NCBI RefSeq assembly: GCF_000153485.2
Contig: NC_018721.1
Location: 1,798,001 to 1,862,000, forward strand
Length of the DNA: 64,000 nt
Direction of reading: 5' to 3'
Source of the DNA: Psychroflexus torquis ATCC 700755
GTDB lineage: Bacteria; Bacteroidota; Bacteroidia; Flavobacteriales; Flavobacteriaceae
Shown here: positions 55,437-64,000 of the stretch, one piece after another
How positions within the stretch are numbered: position 1 is the stretch's first letter
How the letters are laid out: every line of letters begins with the position of its first letter
Translations under genes and position numbers: made by a program
Notes under the pieces: model-generated
Told to the model about the DNA's origin: nothing
Databases searched by the model: none
What the model saw: only the letters and a program-made list of their open reading frames with translations

Positions 55437-56702
55437 AAGACCGTTGCAAGGTAAAATCTAATAAATAAAGTTTTTAAATCACCCTAATTGTTTGTATATA
55501 AGGGCATTAATTCTTATTTTTAATGTATGAAACTACAGAAACAGCCTACAATAGCAGACACAATTTGTGATTTGCGATCAAGAAAGATAAAAAGAACGTT
55601 TTTCAGCCAAATAAATACACTAATCGATTGGGATAACATCGAAAAGCTAATAGATACTGATTATTCTAGAGGTAAAAGTGCTGTAGGTAAACCTTCCTAT
55701 AGCGGTCTACTGTTGTTTAAAATGTGTCTTTTGCAAAGTTGGTATGGATTGAGTGATTATGAAGTAGAAGATAGGTTGAACGACAGCATCTCTTTCAGTT
55801 ATTTCTGCGGGATGAATATAGATGAAGTTGCGCCAGATCATAGCACCTTGAGTAGATTTAGAACCGCGTTAACAAAAACTAAAACTTTTGAGAAGTTATT
55901 CAGCATCATTAATGCACAATTGGAAGCTCACAACATCATTGTTAAAAAGGGGATCATAGTCGATGCTAGTGTCATCGATACCCCACTTCGACCAAAAGGA
56001 AAGACGAACCATAAGGTAACCGAAGATCGCAGCGAAGAAGAGATAAAGGCAAAAAAGCAGTATGCTGACAGTGTAGATACAGATGGAACATGGCTAAAGA
56101 AAAGAGGGAAGTATCATTTTGGATTTAAAAAACATCATGTGACTGATAACGAAGGTCTTGTCATAGGAGTCTTAACCACAACGGCAAGTAAAAATGAGAT
56201 AGTCAATTTAGAAGACGTGCTAGAAACAGTGAATATAGATTTACCAAAAGACATCCCATTAAAAGCAGATAAAGGGTATCAGTCAAAGAAAAATGCAGGA
56301 CTACTCAAAAAGCGAAATCTAAAAAATCATATTCTAAGAAAAGCTTACAAGAACAAACCTTTAACACGTTGGGAAAGGAAGTTCAATAAATTAATAGGCA
56401 AAACAAGATTCAAGGTAGAGCGTACATTTGGAGGAATAAAAAGATAGTTTAACGGAGGGTTAGCAAGATATCGAGGAATAGAAAAAATGCATACCCAAAA
56501 TCTTATGGAAGCCATGTGTTACAATTTGTATAGAAGTCCAGGGATAATTGCGTCTAATTGTAAAATTTAGGAGAAAAACAATAAGAAAAATAACTGTAAA
56601 GGCTAGAAATAGAACTTAAAAAGAAGATTTTAGACAAAACACCAAAAATAATCAGCATAAAAAAGAGATTATAGCGAAATCGTTGGATTATGCAACGGTC
56701 TT
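55437..56702 (+). mobile_element. IS5-family insertion sequence, inserted in repeat copy A
   Basis: 1266 bp. The ends are a perfect 12-bp inverted repeat: AAGACCGTTGCA at the left and its complement TGCAACGGTCTT at the right (56691-56702). GTCTT flanks both sides (55432-55436 and 56703-56707), a 5-bp target duplication. The uninterrupted sequence in copy B (AAGTCTTATGC) confirms the insertion point. Beyond 12 bp the ends diverge. Confidence 0.9.
55527..56570 (+). pseudogene. IS5-family transposase with premature stop
   Basis: The frame from ATG 55527 continues to TAG 56568-56570 (347 codons) but has an in-frame TAG at 56445-56447 (codon 307), just after FGGIKR, where a Trp is expected (TGG to TAG). 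The DDE residues (VDASVID, KADKGY, VERTFG) all lie before the stop, but the final 40 residues (RGIEKMHTQNLMEAMCYNLY and onward) are lost. The protein may be inactive or partly active. Confidence 0.85.
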
Positions 56703-56707
56703 GTCTT

Positions 56708-56916
56708 ATGCATTGTAATACCGCCGTCTTATTGTTTAATCAGACACAACTAGTCTAAAACAGAGTCATACTTAACTGCACATCCCAATTGGCGCGAATT
56801 TCAATAGGCCTTTGCAATTGCTAGATCAAGTTCGGTTTACGATGCTACCTATCGATGTACTTTAATGATAAATTAATGACTTTTGACTTGTTTTTCGCCA
56901 CAGTACTTTGTTGGCA
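56708..56916. repeat. Long non-coding repeat copy A, right part
   Basis: The last 209 bp of copy A. It aligns with 61496-61701 of copy B (TAATACCGCCGTCTTATTGT, CAGAGTCATACT, TTTCAATAGGCCTTTGCAAT, GACTTGTTTTTCGCCA). The right edge TGTTGGCA is the exact complement of the left edge TGCCAACA. It abuts the stop of the beta-lactamase-like gene at 56927. Confidence 0.85.
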
Positions 56917-56926
56917 ACCGGCCTTA

Positions 56927-58560
56927 TTATTTTCCTATTATTGCAGGTAATATATAATCTGTCATCATTTTGTCTGCATTCAGATGTGCATCTGGTGAGT
57001 TATAGGCAGAAGAAGTAATTACTACGACAAAAGGGATGTCTTTAAAAATAAAAATCTTGTTTCCTCCGCGACCACTACAATAGGATACTTCATATTCTTT
57101 ATTGTTAATTTTAAAAATTTTATTCCAGAATAAGTAGCCATAAAATTCATCATTTGTAGAAATTTTCACTTTTCTATCCAGACTTTTTTCTACCCATTCT
57201 TTATTTAAAATTTGTATCCCATTCCAAAGTCCTTTGTTTTTATATAATTGACCATATTTTGCAAAATCAATAGCTCTTAGTTGTATTCCGCCAGCCGTAT
57301 TACCTACCTTTTGTGGCGTGTATTGCCATTTGTAATTAATAATGTCAAGAGGGGCGAATAATTTTTTATCTGCATAAGAAACTAAGCCTTCAGGAACAGA
57401 TTTGTGAATAACATCTCCTAAAACCACAATTCCAGCTGTAAAATAAGCAAAATCTTTTCCTATTGTTTTGTCTTTTTGCATAGGTAAATCAAGGGAAAAT
57501 TTTACCCAGTTTTTGGTTGGGTACATATTTTCTTCATTCCCTGGACTACTGTAATCGCTATCATCACCAAGAAAACCAGAACTCATCGTTAAAAGAGATT
57601 TTAGCGTTACAGAATCTTTTTTCTTACTATAATTATCAAACGATTTTAAATTATAAAAATGGTTTAATAAAACAGTTTCATTTTTATAAATTTTTCTTCA
57701 ATTGCAATTCCCATCATTGTAGAAGCGATTGATTTACCCACAGATCGCGGATTGTGTAAACTACTTCTATTTTCACCATTAAAATATTCTTCAATCAAGA
57801 GTTTATTTTCTTTTATAACGACAATCCCATTGATATTTTCAAATCTTTTTTCAGCTATTTTTCTATTTAAAGCTTCAATTCTTGATTTATCAAAACTACC
57901 GTTAGATATTTTCCAACCGCTATTTGGTTGTATTTGTTGAAGTGGAACTAAGCTTTCGTCAACAGGGATTCTTGCTACTTCTACAGCAATCTTTCCTTTG
58001 GCTAAAATAGGGCCAACTATTAATGAGTCTTCTTGTATGTAAGGTCTTACTTCAACACTTAAAGAATGGCTACCTTTTGTAAGAACATCTTGTCCTCCGC
58101 CTAATTTCATAAACTTGAGCCACATAAACCAACCCCAATAATCAATTTGTGCAGGATAAGCAAGAGGAACTACGTGTTTAAGTTGTTCTGTTTTAGTCGC
58201 TTTTAATCCTGCTCCTTTGTTTAAATTTTCTACATAAATTACTTCTCCATCTACTAAAAATGAAAATTGAAAATTTCCTTTATTTAATAATTGATCTTGT
58301 GTTAAGTTTGGAGCCAATAATTGAAGACTATATACTAAAGGTTTATCTAAAGTAAATTGAATACTTAGAAATTTGTCAGTGTTTAGAGTGAAACTATTTG
58401 AGTAGTTATTTGAAGTAATTTTTTTTGTCTTAAAGTCAACTTTTGAAAAATATAAATTTTCAATTCCTTCTGTATGTGCGTTTTTTAACTCTGAGTTATT
58501 GCCCTGCTTGCAGGATATTAATAAAAAAACAATAAGGACTAAAAAAAAATTTGACTTCAT
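56927..58560 (-). pseudogene. Beta-lactamase-family lipoprotein, frameshifted
   Basis: One serine-hydrolase gene now in two frames. The N-terminal part (ATG 58560, lipobox LISC) reaches RSVGKSIASTMMGIAIEE, with the class C SxxK motif, then stops. The remainder continues in the next frame from about NETVLLNHFYNLKSF through MSSGFLGDD, a Y-x-N-like region and the C-terminal half. A run of five A residues (plus strand T run 57681-57685) sits at the break; one more A would restore the frame. Family members are penicillin-binding-like hydrolases or esterases; function is uncertain. Sequencing error or slippage are possible. Confidence 0.85.
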
Positions 58561-58619
58561 CTTTGAGTGTATAGTTTTATTATTTAACAAACATATACTT
58601 AATGAAACTGTCAAAAGCA

Positions 58620-58635
58620 CCATATTATAATATGG
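58620..58635. promoter_or_regulatory. Perfect 16-bp palindrome between AraC and hydrolase genes
   Basis: CCATATTATAATATGG reads the same on both strands. It lies between the AraC stop (58649) and the hydrolase start (58560). A possible operator or weak hairpin. Confidence 0.4.
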
Positions 58636-58648
58636 GACTCATTTAAAG

Positions 58649-59782
58649 CTATACAGGATTGGTTTTTATTGACTTTTTATAATTTAGTGGGGTTATGCCC
58701 TTGATATTTTTAAAAGCTCTGTTAAAAGTTGTTTTTGAATTGAAGCCACATTCAAAAGAGATGCCCAATAGCGTTATGTGATCATAATTACCACTATGCA
58801 ATCTGTCAATAATAGCATTAACACGGTATTCATTTACAAAATCCGAGAAATTTTTATCCAAACCATCGTTTATTACTTTGGACAAAATATTGGGATGTAT
58901 GTTAAGATTATCTGCCAAAGATTTTAAGGTTAATTCTGAGTTCAGATAAAAAAGGTTAGTTAGCATTTGTCCTTTTAACCAAATTGCTTTTTTAATGATC
59001 TCTTCAGATGGGTTTTCTTTGTCAATACTATTTTTCTTATTAGTTTCAAGTAAAATTACTTCGGGCCTTAAAAAAGCTTCAGCACTAATCCAAATAGTTA
59101 TCATAGAAAGTAACACATAAATTGGGTAATAATCACTTATGCTTAACTGAAAATCAAATATCACATAATCAATAATGGTATAAGGTGTCCATAAAAACCA
59201 AAGTATAGCAAATACAATAAGCAACCTATATAGCCATCTTAAATTATAGGCATCATTGTTACTATAGTTATTGTTTAACCAAGAATGATAGGATTTAATA
59301 GCTTTCAGCGCATATATACAGTAGATTACGATAGAAACAATTGCTAAAAACTGAACGATAGGCATTAATTTAAGATAGGCCTCCGTTTCAATACCAATGA
59401 CATTATTTTCAAGTGCCTCTCGACTTATAATAAGATGTATTATAAGCTCAATTAATAAAGGCAAAAAATGAATGCTATCTTTCTTGGAAAGATTATAATT
59501 AAAGTTGGTTATTTTTCTGACATATAAATATAATAATGGTCCAAGAGCCAAGGAGTAATTTAGTGGTATTAAATAAAAATAGGGTAGATAATCAGTTATC
59601 TGAAAATCCAAACTCAATATCCAAATACTCCAAAAAACAATGATGAAAGTTACTAATCCAAGTAATACATTGGCTTTTCTATTTATCCGTTTTGTAAAAA
59701 TAAGTAGCAATCCAAATGTAGCTCCTATAAATACAGATGCAATTATAATAAGATTAAAAAAATTTAAATTGAATTCACACAT
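58649..59782 (-). CDS. AraC-family regulator with N-terminal membrane domain
   Basis: A 377-residue protein. Residues 1-240 contain about seven hydrophobic helices, as in the flavobacterial 7TM-sensor AraC group. Residues about 265-370 form the AraC HTH pair (LNIHPNILSKVINDGLDKNFSDFV, then GISFECGFNSKTTFNRAFKN). It likely senses a signal at the membrane and controls the adjacent hydrolase gene, 88 bp downstream, in the same direction. Confidence 0.88.
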   Translation of the reverse strand: MCEFNLNFFNLIIIASVFIGATFGLLLIFTKRINRKANVLLGLVTFIIVFWSIWILSLDFQITDYLPYFYLIPLNYSLALGPLLYLYVRKITNFNYNLSKKDSIHFLPLLIELIIHLIISREALENNVIGIETEAYLKLMPIVQFLAIVSIVIYCIYALKAIKSYHSWLNNNYSNNDAYNLRWLYRLLIVFAILWFLWTPYTIIDYVIFDFQLSISDYYPIYVLLSMITIWISAEAFLRPEVILLETNKKNSIDKENPSEEIIKKAIWLKGQMLTNLFYLNSELTLKSLADNLNIHPNILSKVINDGLDKNFSDFVNEYRVNAIIDRLHSGNYDHITLLGISFECGFNSKTTFNRAFKNIKGITPLNYKKSIKTNPV

Positions 59783-60086
59783 TGATTATATTCTTCTTGT
59801 AAAAAACTACCTATTTATAAATGGATATTGATTTTCGTTATAATACCAATTCACTTTGTTACGCAGGTATTCAATATATAAAATTACACTATTTTAAAAG
59901 CTGATCTTTGGTAATGTGCTTTGTAGAATTCTTCTGTTTTTAGTTTGTTCATTATCTTGGATTCAGCTTGTTTCTAACGGCAAGTAATCGAGTAGTAGGG
60001 CATTTCGAAGCACACACTTTCAATACTCCGTAATGTTCATATTTACTCGTTAAGCCCTATTATTTCTTATAAAATGTTATACACTT
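59783..60086. other. Intergenic spacer between TPR lipoprotein and AraC genes
   Basis: 304 bp without a gene. It contains CACTTTGTTACGCAGG (near 59852-59866), similar to the right ends of repeats A and B (ACTTTGTT then a variable tail), and ATAGGGCTTAACGAG/ACTCGATTACTT-like half-palindromes near 59995-60060. I cannot align it to the long repeats beyond that. Confidence 0.3.
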
Positions 60087-61028
60087 TTATTTTTTGCAAT
60101 TTTCTTCAATCAATTGGCTTGCTCCACTATCTCCAAGTTCAAGTGCTAATTTTAAATTGTTGCATGCGCTTGAGTTTTCATTCAATTTCAACTCTGAAAT
60201 AGCCAAAAACCTTCTCAGTTCACCTGCTTTTGGGTCAAGTTTGACACATTGTCCAAAGTCCGATTTTGCTTTCTCGAATTGATTTATTTCCATTTCGGTA
60301 AGTCCTCTATTCACCAATGAGCTAATGTATTCTGGATCTAGTTCGATAGCTTTTGAATAATCAGTGATTGCAGCTTCATAATTTTTCAATTTTTGATTTA
60401 AGAAAGCTCGGTTATTGTATGTCATTGCATCTTTAGGGTCTAACCTTATCGCATCGTCATAAGCTTTTATGGCTTTGTTAGAATGTCCTGATTGCGTATA
60501 AAAATATCCAATCTTTTTAAAGGCAAAGGAATTCTTAGGATCTATTTTTGTTATCTTTTTATAAGCATTTAGTGTTCCTTGAATGTCGTTTAACTGCTCT
60601 TTACAGTCGGCAATTCTTTGATAGCATAGTTCAGCTCGATCATTCTTGGTATCTTTTTCAATACCGATTTTGTAATAACGCTTTGCATCAATTAGATTTC
60701 CTTGTGTTTCTAATAAAGAAGCAAAACCAAAATATGAATCAGGAAGTTCTGGATTCAATAACCACGATTGATTAAACCTTTTCATTGCAGTTTTCAAGTC
60801 ATTATTATAATAATATCTCCAAGCATGGTCAATTTGAATAGCCGCGGAGCTATCAATTGTACCGAACTGTTTTAAGCAATCTTGAATAAACTCTTCGTCT
60901 AATTCTCTGTACTCTTTAGTTTTTTTGACTTCCCCATATCTTGGTTGAGTATTGTCAATTTTATTGTTCTGTGAATGGCAAGAACTTAAGATTGACAAAG
61001 TTAATAGTGAAGTTACTAGTAATTTCAT
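60087..61028 (-). CDS. TPR-repeat lipoprotein
   Basis: A 313-residue protein. A lipobox (LSSCHS) ends the signal near residue 17. Six or more TPR units run from residue 65 to 300 (DIQGTLNAYKKITKIDP, NKAIKAYDDAIRLDPKDAMT, NYEAAITDYSKAIELDPEY). It probably works as an envelope scaffold. Its stop is 15 bp from the neighbouring spacer, and its start lies 12 bp from the edge of repeat copy B. Confidence 0.88.
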   Translation of the reverse strand: MKLLVTSLLTLSILSSCHSQNNKIDNTQPRYGEVKKTKEYRELDEEFIQDCLKQFGTIDSSAAIQIDHAWRYYYNNDLKTAMKRFNQSWLLNPELPDSYFGFASLLETQGNLIDAKRYYKIGIEKDTKNDRAELCYQRIADCKEQLNDIQGTLNAYKKITKIDPKNSFAFKKIGYFYTQSGHSNKAIKAYDDAIRLDPKDAMTYNNRAFLNQKLKNYEAAITDYSKAIELDPEYISSLVNRGLTEMEINQFEKAKSDFGQCVKLDPKAGELRRFLAISELKLNENSSACNNLKLALELGDSGASQLIEENCKK

Positions 61029-61040
61029 TTTTTATATTGT

Positions 61041-61701
61041 GCCTAACATCTGAATAAAACCCTTTCAACTCTTTAGTATAGGATATATATCTATTTAGAA
61101 CGTTATTTTATTATCAACTAAACTAGCACTTTCATATATACTACCCAACAGACTTTTTATTGTTTTGTTATTCATCGCTAAAACTCAAGTATAACTCTTC
61201 GCCGCTTTAGAGCTATTATGAACTAATAAAGATGTTGTGAAAAATAAAGGCAACATAGGGGAGAACACAACCATTGGCAGATCAAGTAAGGGTTTATGTC
61301 CTACCTATTTTAAAAACCACTATCATGAGCAGCTGAAATAGGCCACCAAAAAGGAGCAGTAGAAGTCAGTGGGGTTTTTAAAACTGAATTATGGATTACT
61401 ACTAGAACTGGTGAGTAATCCAAATTTGTCCTTCGACTATCTCCTATAATCCAATTGACGAGTATGATGGATGAATTATACATCAAGTCTTATGCCTTGT
61501 AATACCGCCGTCTTATTGTATAATTGGACACAACTAGTCTAAAACAGAGTCATACTCAACTGCACATCCCAATGGGCGCGAATTTCAATAGGCCTTTGCA
61601 ATTGCTAGATGAAGTTCGATCTACGATGCTACCTATTGATGTACTCTAGTGATAAATTAATGCCTTTTGACTTGTTTTTCGCCAAAGTACTTTGTTAGAG
61701 G
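61041..61701. repeat. Long non-coding repeat copy B (uninterrupted)
   Basis: 661 bp, same orientation as copy A (658 bp once the IS is removed). Edges: GCCTAACA at the left and TGTTAGAGG at the right, complementary over TAACA/TGTTA and beyond with changes. The right edge supplies the stop codon TAA (61695-61697) of the CPBP gene. There is no long open frame; several internal palindromes occur, e.g. GGATTACT/AGTAATCC. Confidence 0.85.
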
Positions 61702-62489
61702 TTTGAATTTTCCATTGTCTTTTGTTCAAGATTATTCATTCTATACCCCAAAATGCCGCTATTTATATCGATTGCAATATGTAGAAAAACTGCTATCCAA
61801 ATATTTTCAGTAAAATAGTAAATAGTGGAAAATAAAAATCCCAAAATAAAAGAGGCTATAATGTTTTGCTTTCCCATACCGATATGAGTTGCAGCAAAAA
61901 TTATATTTGTCAAAATAAATGCAATTAATAAATTGGCATTTTCTTTTAAAAACTCGAATAAAAAGAGTCTAAAAATTATCTCTTCACAAATTCCAGCACT
62001 TATAGATAGAATAACAAACCAATCAAATTCTTTTTTTGTCTTTGGTAGATAGCGGTATATGTCTTTCATTTTCTCCTTAACAACGGGGAGGGAGGCGGAT
62101 GTGATATTCGACTGCTTATACTGTACAATCGTAAATGCCAAAGCTAAAACTGAAAATACAATACTGATTACAGTAAAATTCGGGTACAGATTTAATTGAG
62201 GGAGTTGTGTCGTAAAAAAATTAATGAGAATCAGAATTGTTAGACCCCAGAAGATTGTGATTGTTTGTTTGTAGTCAAGTAATCTAAACTTGTCGTCTTG
62301 CTTTATGCTATTGTTCGTTTTTTTATAGGTTAACAAAAAGTATGTTGGGTAAATTATCCCAATGAGCCCTGCTAAAATAGTTGTCCAAATCATTTTTATG
62401 TTGCTGCTATTAATATTTGTTGTTACGACCCTACCTCTAGAGTTAGCTTTAAAAATAGTGGTTTTGAAATATAGTAATTTTTTGTCCAT
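61695..62489 (-). CDS. CPBP-family intramembrane glutamic endopeptidase
   Basis: A 264-residue membrane protein with about six to eight helices. The CPBP motifs are EEIIFR at 169-174, FAATH at 198-202 and a later His at 237. These enzymes are involved in bacteriocin immunity, prenyl-peptide processing or stress signalling. Start 62489 lies right at the array spacer; ATG 62393 (residue 33) is an alternative. The last codons lie at the edge of repeat copy B. Confidence 0.85.
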   Translation of the reverse strand: MDKKLLYFKTTIFKANSRGRVVTTNINSSNIKMIWTTILAGLIGIIYPTYFLLTYKKTNNSIKQDDKFRLLDYKQTITIFWGLTILILINFFTTQLPQLNLYPNFTVISIVFSVLALAFTIVQYKQSNITSASLPVVKEKMKDIYRYLPKTKKEFDWFVILSISAGICEEIIFRLFLFEFLKENANLLIAFILTNIIFAATHIGMGKQNIIASFILGFLFSTIYYFTENIWIAVFLHIAIDINSGILGYRMNNLEQKTMENSNL

Positions 62490-62497
62490 TATTTTTA

Positions 62498-62826
62498 GGA
62501 CATGCTAGGGGCTGTTTCTTATAAAAACTTGTTTTTGAATGGAATTGATTTAAAAAAATGGTGCATTCAAATTCATGCCATAAGTAAATCCGCTTTTTGC
62601 TAAAAGAATCATAGCCTATTTACTTTATACTTTGGATATGGTAAGAAGACTGGAAAGTGAAAATACCAGTAGATAATCCATTATCTGCAAAACAAGTTGT
62701 CCAGATGAAGTTGTCAAAAACCAAAAATAAATAAGAACTATTCAAAACTTTTTTTTGTGTATTCTCAAAAAAAATTAAAGTAATTCCTGTTGACTTGTTT
62801 TTTAACTCAGCACTTTTTTAGCAAGC
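62498..62826. repeat. Possible third, divergent repeat (element C)
   Basis: A spacer of about 330 bp between the CPBP and ABC genes. Its right end, TTGACTTGTTTTTTAACT with ACTTTTTTAGCAAGC, resembles that of A and B (GACTTGTTTTTCGCCA and ACTTTGTTAG). Its left end ACATGCTA is partly complementary to the right end TAGCAAGC. The centre does not match A or B and has AGATAATCCATTATCT as a palindrome. Confidence 0.35.
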
Positions 62827-62831
62827 GTTAT

Positions 62832-63512
62832 TTATTTCAACTTAAGTTTATCAATCCTAGTTCCAACTGTAAATTCTTTCATTTCCTTTTCAAGATTATT
62901 GAAATCAACTTGTTGTACTTTCTTTATAACTTCTCCGTTTTTCATTACATAAATTTCATCACACGTATCCGCAAGAGTTGAAAAAATGTGAGAAGAAATA
63001 ATTACTGTTTTTTCTAATTCTTTAAATCGTTTTATAATTTCAGTTATAATTAAATTGCTTTGTATGTCAACACCATTGAAAGGTTCGTCCAGAATAAATA
63101 CATCATTTCCTTGTAAAAGAATTGCGGTTAAAGCCAATTTCTTTTTCATCCCTGTTGAATAAGTAGAGGCATACTGATTTAGGGGTAAGTCAAATATATT
63201 TTTGTGCTCAATATTGGATAGTTTTATTTGTCTTGTGTTGGCAAGTAGTTGTATGTATTCCCTTCCGGTAATTTTAGAGAAAAAAAACGGTTCTGTTAAC
63301 AACAGTCCTAAATGGTCTTTTAGTTTAGTATAGTTAGATGAGATATTTCCTTTATAATCTTCAAGTCCTGAAAGGCACCTAAATAGAGTTGTTTTCCCTG
63401 CTCCATTTTCTCCAACAATGCCATATACTTTCCCTTTTTTAAATTCTAAATCTATTGAATTTAGAACTTGATTTTTACCGTAAAACTTTGATAATATTTC
63501 AATTTTAATCAT
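62832..63512 (-). CDS. ABC transporter ATP-binding protein
   Basis: A 226-residue ATPase. Walker A GENGAGKTT is at 34-42, the signature is YSTGMKKKL, Walker B is VFILDEPFNGVD, and the switch His is in ISSHIFS. Short length and sequence fit an ABC-2 exporter. It overlaps the membrane-subunit gene by 8 bp. Its stop is 6 bp from element C. Confidence 0.94.
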   Translation of the reverse strand: MIKIEILSKFYGKNQVLNSIDLEFKKGKVYGIVGENGAGKTTLFRCLSGLEDYKGNISSNYTKLKDHLGLLLTEPFFFSKITGREYIQLLANTRQIKLSNIEHKNIFDLPLNQYASTYSTGMKKKLALTAILLQGNDVFILDEPFNGVDIQSNLIITEIIKRFKELEKTVIISSHIFSTLADTCDEIYVMKNGEVIKKVQQVDFNNLEKEMKEFTVGTRIDKLKLK

Positions 63513-64000
63513 TTAAAATGTCTTTTAATTTTTTAATCGATTGGTAATAAAAAAAAGGAATAAATATTAAGAGTATTGGCGGAAAGATTAAACTTGTTAC
63601 AATCAAAATTAGTTGTGATACATTCATCTCATTTGGAAAAGACGAATATTTGGCAAAAATTATTGTCGTGAGATAAGCAAAACACAAAAGAATAAAAACA
63701 ATTAAAATATCAATTTGATTAAAAAATGAAAAACTCAAAGTAATTATAATTGGCAAACTTAAAAGTAAAAAATTGATCAAGCATGTTTTTGTTTTTTCCA
63801 ATAAAAATTCTTTCGGAGATAAATTATAATTCCAAACAAAATAGTCGTTTTCTATTTTTGAATAATAAGAAAAACAAGTTATTCCAATTAATAGCACAGA
63901 AAAGACACCTAGGTTAAAATTTCCAACGGATACTGAAATATAAGTTAAGACATAAGCTATTGGAAAAACATAAAATGTCTTTCTAAAGCCAACAGCAAAT
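63505..64000 (-). CDS. ABC-2-type transporter permease (N-terminus beyond window)
   Basis: The frame is open from the window edge to TAA at 63505. The stretch FAVGFRKTFYVFPIAYVLTY continues into VLLIGITCFSYYSKIENDYF, followed by LSPKEFLLEKTKTCLINF and several hydrophobic helices. GTG 63897 is inside the gene, not a start. It is partner of the ATPase, with an 8-bp overlap. Substrate unknown; it could export peptide or lipid. Confidence 0.85.
   Translation of the reverse strand, partial: FAVGFRKTFYVFPIAYVLTYISVSVGNFNLGVFSVLLIGITCFSYYSKIENDYFVWNYNLSPKEFLLEKTKTCLINFLLLSLPIIITLSFSFFNQIDILIVFILLCFAYLTTIIFAKYSSFPNEMNVSQLILIVTSLIFPPILLIFIPFFYYQSIKKLKDILND

Noticed and set aside
54988-61701. Calling the array a true integron
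   Set aside because: No IntI-type integrase is present, the sites are about 660 bp rather than 60-140 bp, and copy A does not fit GTTRRRY. Only the resemblance is reported.
1-64000. CRISPR arrays, rRNA genes, riboswitches or prophage structural genes
   Set aside because: I saw no regularly spaced short repeats, no rRNA sequence and no capsid, tail or terminase-type protein.

Overview
The window is an AT-rich chromosomal segment from a member of the Bacteroidota, most likely family Flavobacteriaceae. The grounds are a PorP/SprF-type protein of the type IX secretion system, a full Bat aerotolerance operon, a DUF6089-uppS-bamA-OmpH-OmpH-murI cluster, DUF4292 and DUF5689 proteins, a TonB-dependent receptor with a carboxypeptidase-like domain, and several TAnnTTTG -7 promoter boxes. 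I cannot name the genus.

Positions 1-38700 are mostly conserved core genome. In order: pdxJ (cut by the window edge); CBS protein, nadK, DUF6089, uppS, bamA, two OmpH/Skp chaperones and murI; a PorP-like protein; an Nfu-type Fe-S protein facing lpxB; yicC, gmk, nadD; gpsA and an EamA transporter; pheS with small conserved proteins; CvpA; a SulP transporter with a carbonic anhydrase; the Bat operon (MoxR, DUF58, a Bat-associated protein, BatA-E); and an operon running on the minus strand from a flippase through dut, a hypothetical gene, a sugar nucleotidyltransferase, a TPR protein and DUF4292 to an EnvC-like protein. An IS4-type element has landed between the TPR gene and DUF4292. It replaced the end of the TPR protein and separates the last two genes from their operon.

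Positions 38700-46800 hold an XRE/ImmA-IrrE gene with a partner gene and two operator-like palindromes, then a DUF5689 lipoprotein/TonB receptor pair, a secreted endonuclease/phosphatase-type lipoprotein and tRNA-Arg(CCT).

Positions 46800-64000 are accessory DNA. sbcCD is preceded by a group II intron of about 1.07 kb that has no reverse transcriptase. Next come a truncated Abi_2 gene, a small minus-strand cluster encoding a double-glycine leader peptide (a bacteriocin-like precursor that is easily missed), and a run of single minus-strand genes (hypothetical, beta-lactamase-like, AraC, TPR lipoprotein, CPBP protease, ABC transporter). Two of the gaps in this run are filled by nearly collinear non-coding repeats of about 660 bp whose ends are short inverted repeats that covary between copies. 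One copy is split by an IS5-type element with a decayed transposase. The layout recalls an integron-like cassette array, but no integrase is visible. The peptide cluster, the ORF-less intron and the covarying long repeats are the most unusual items.
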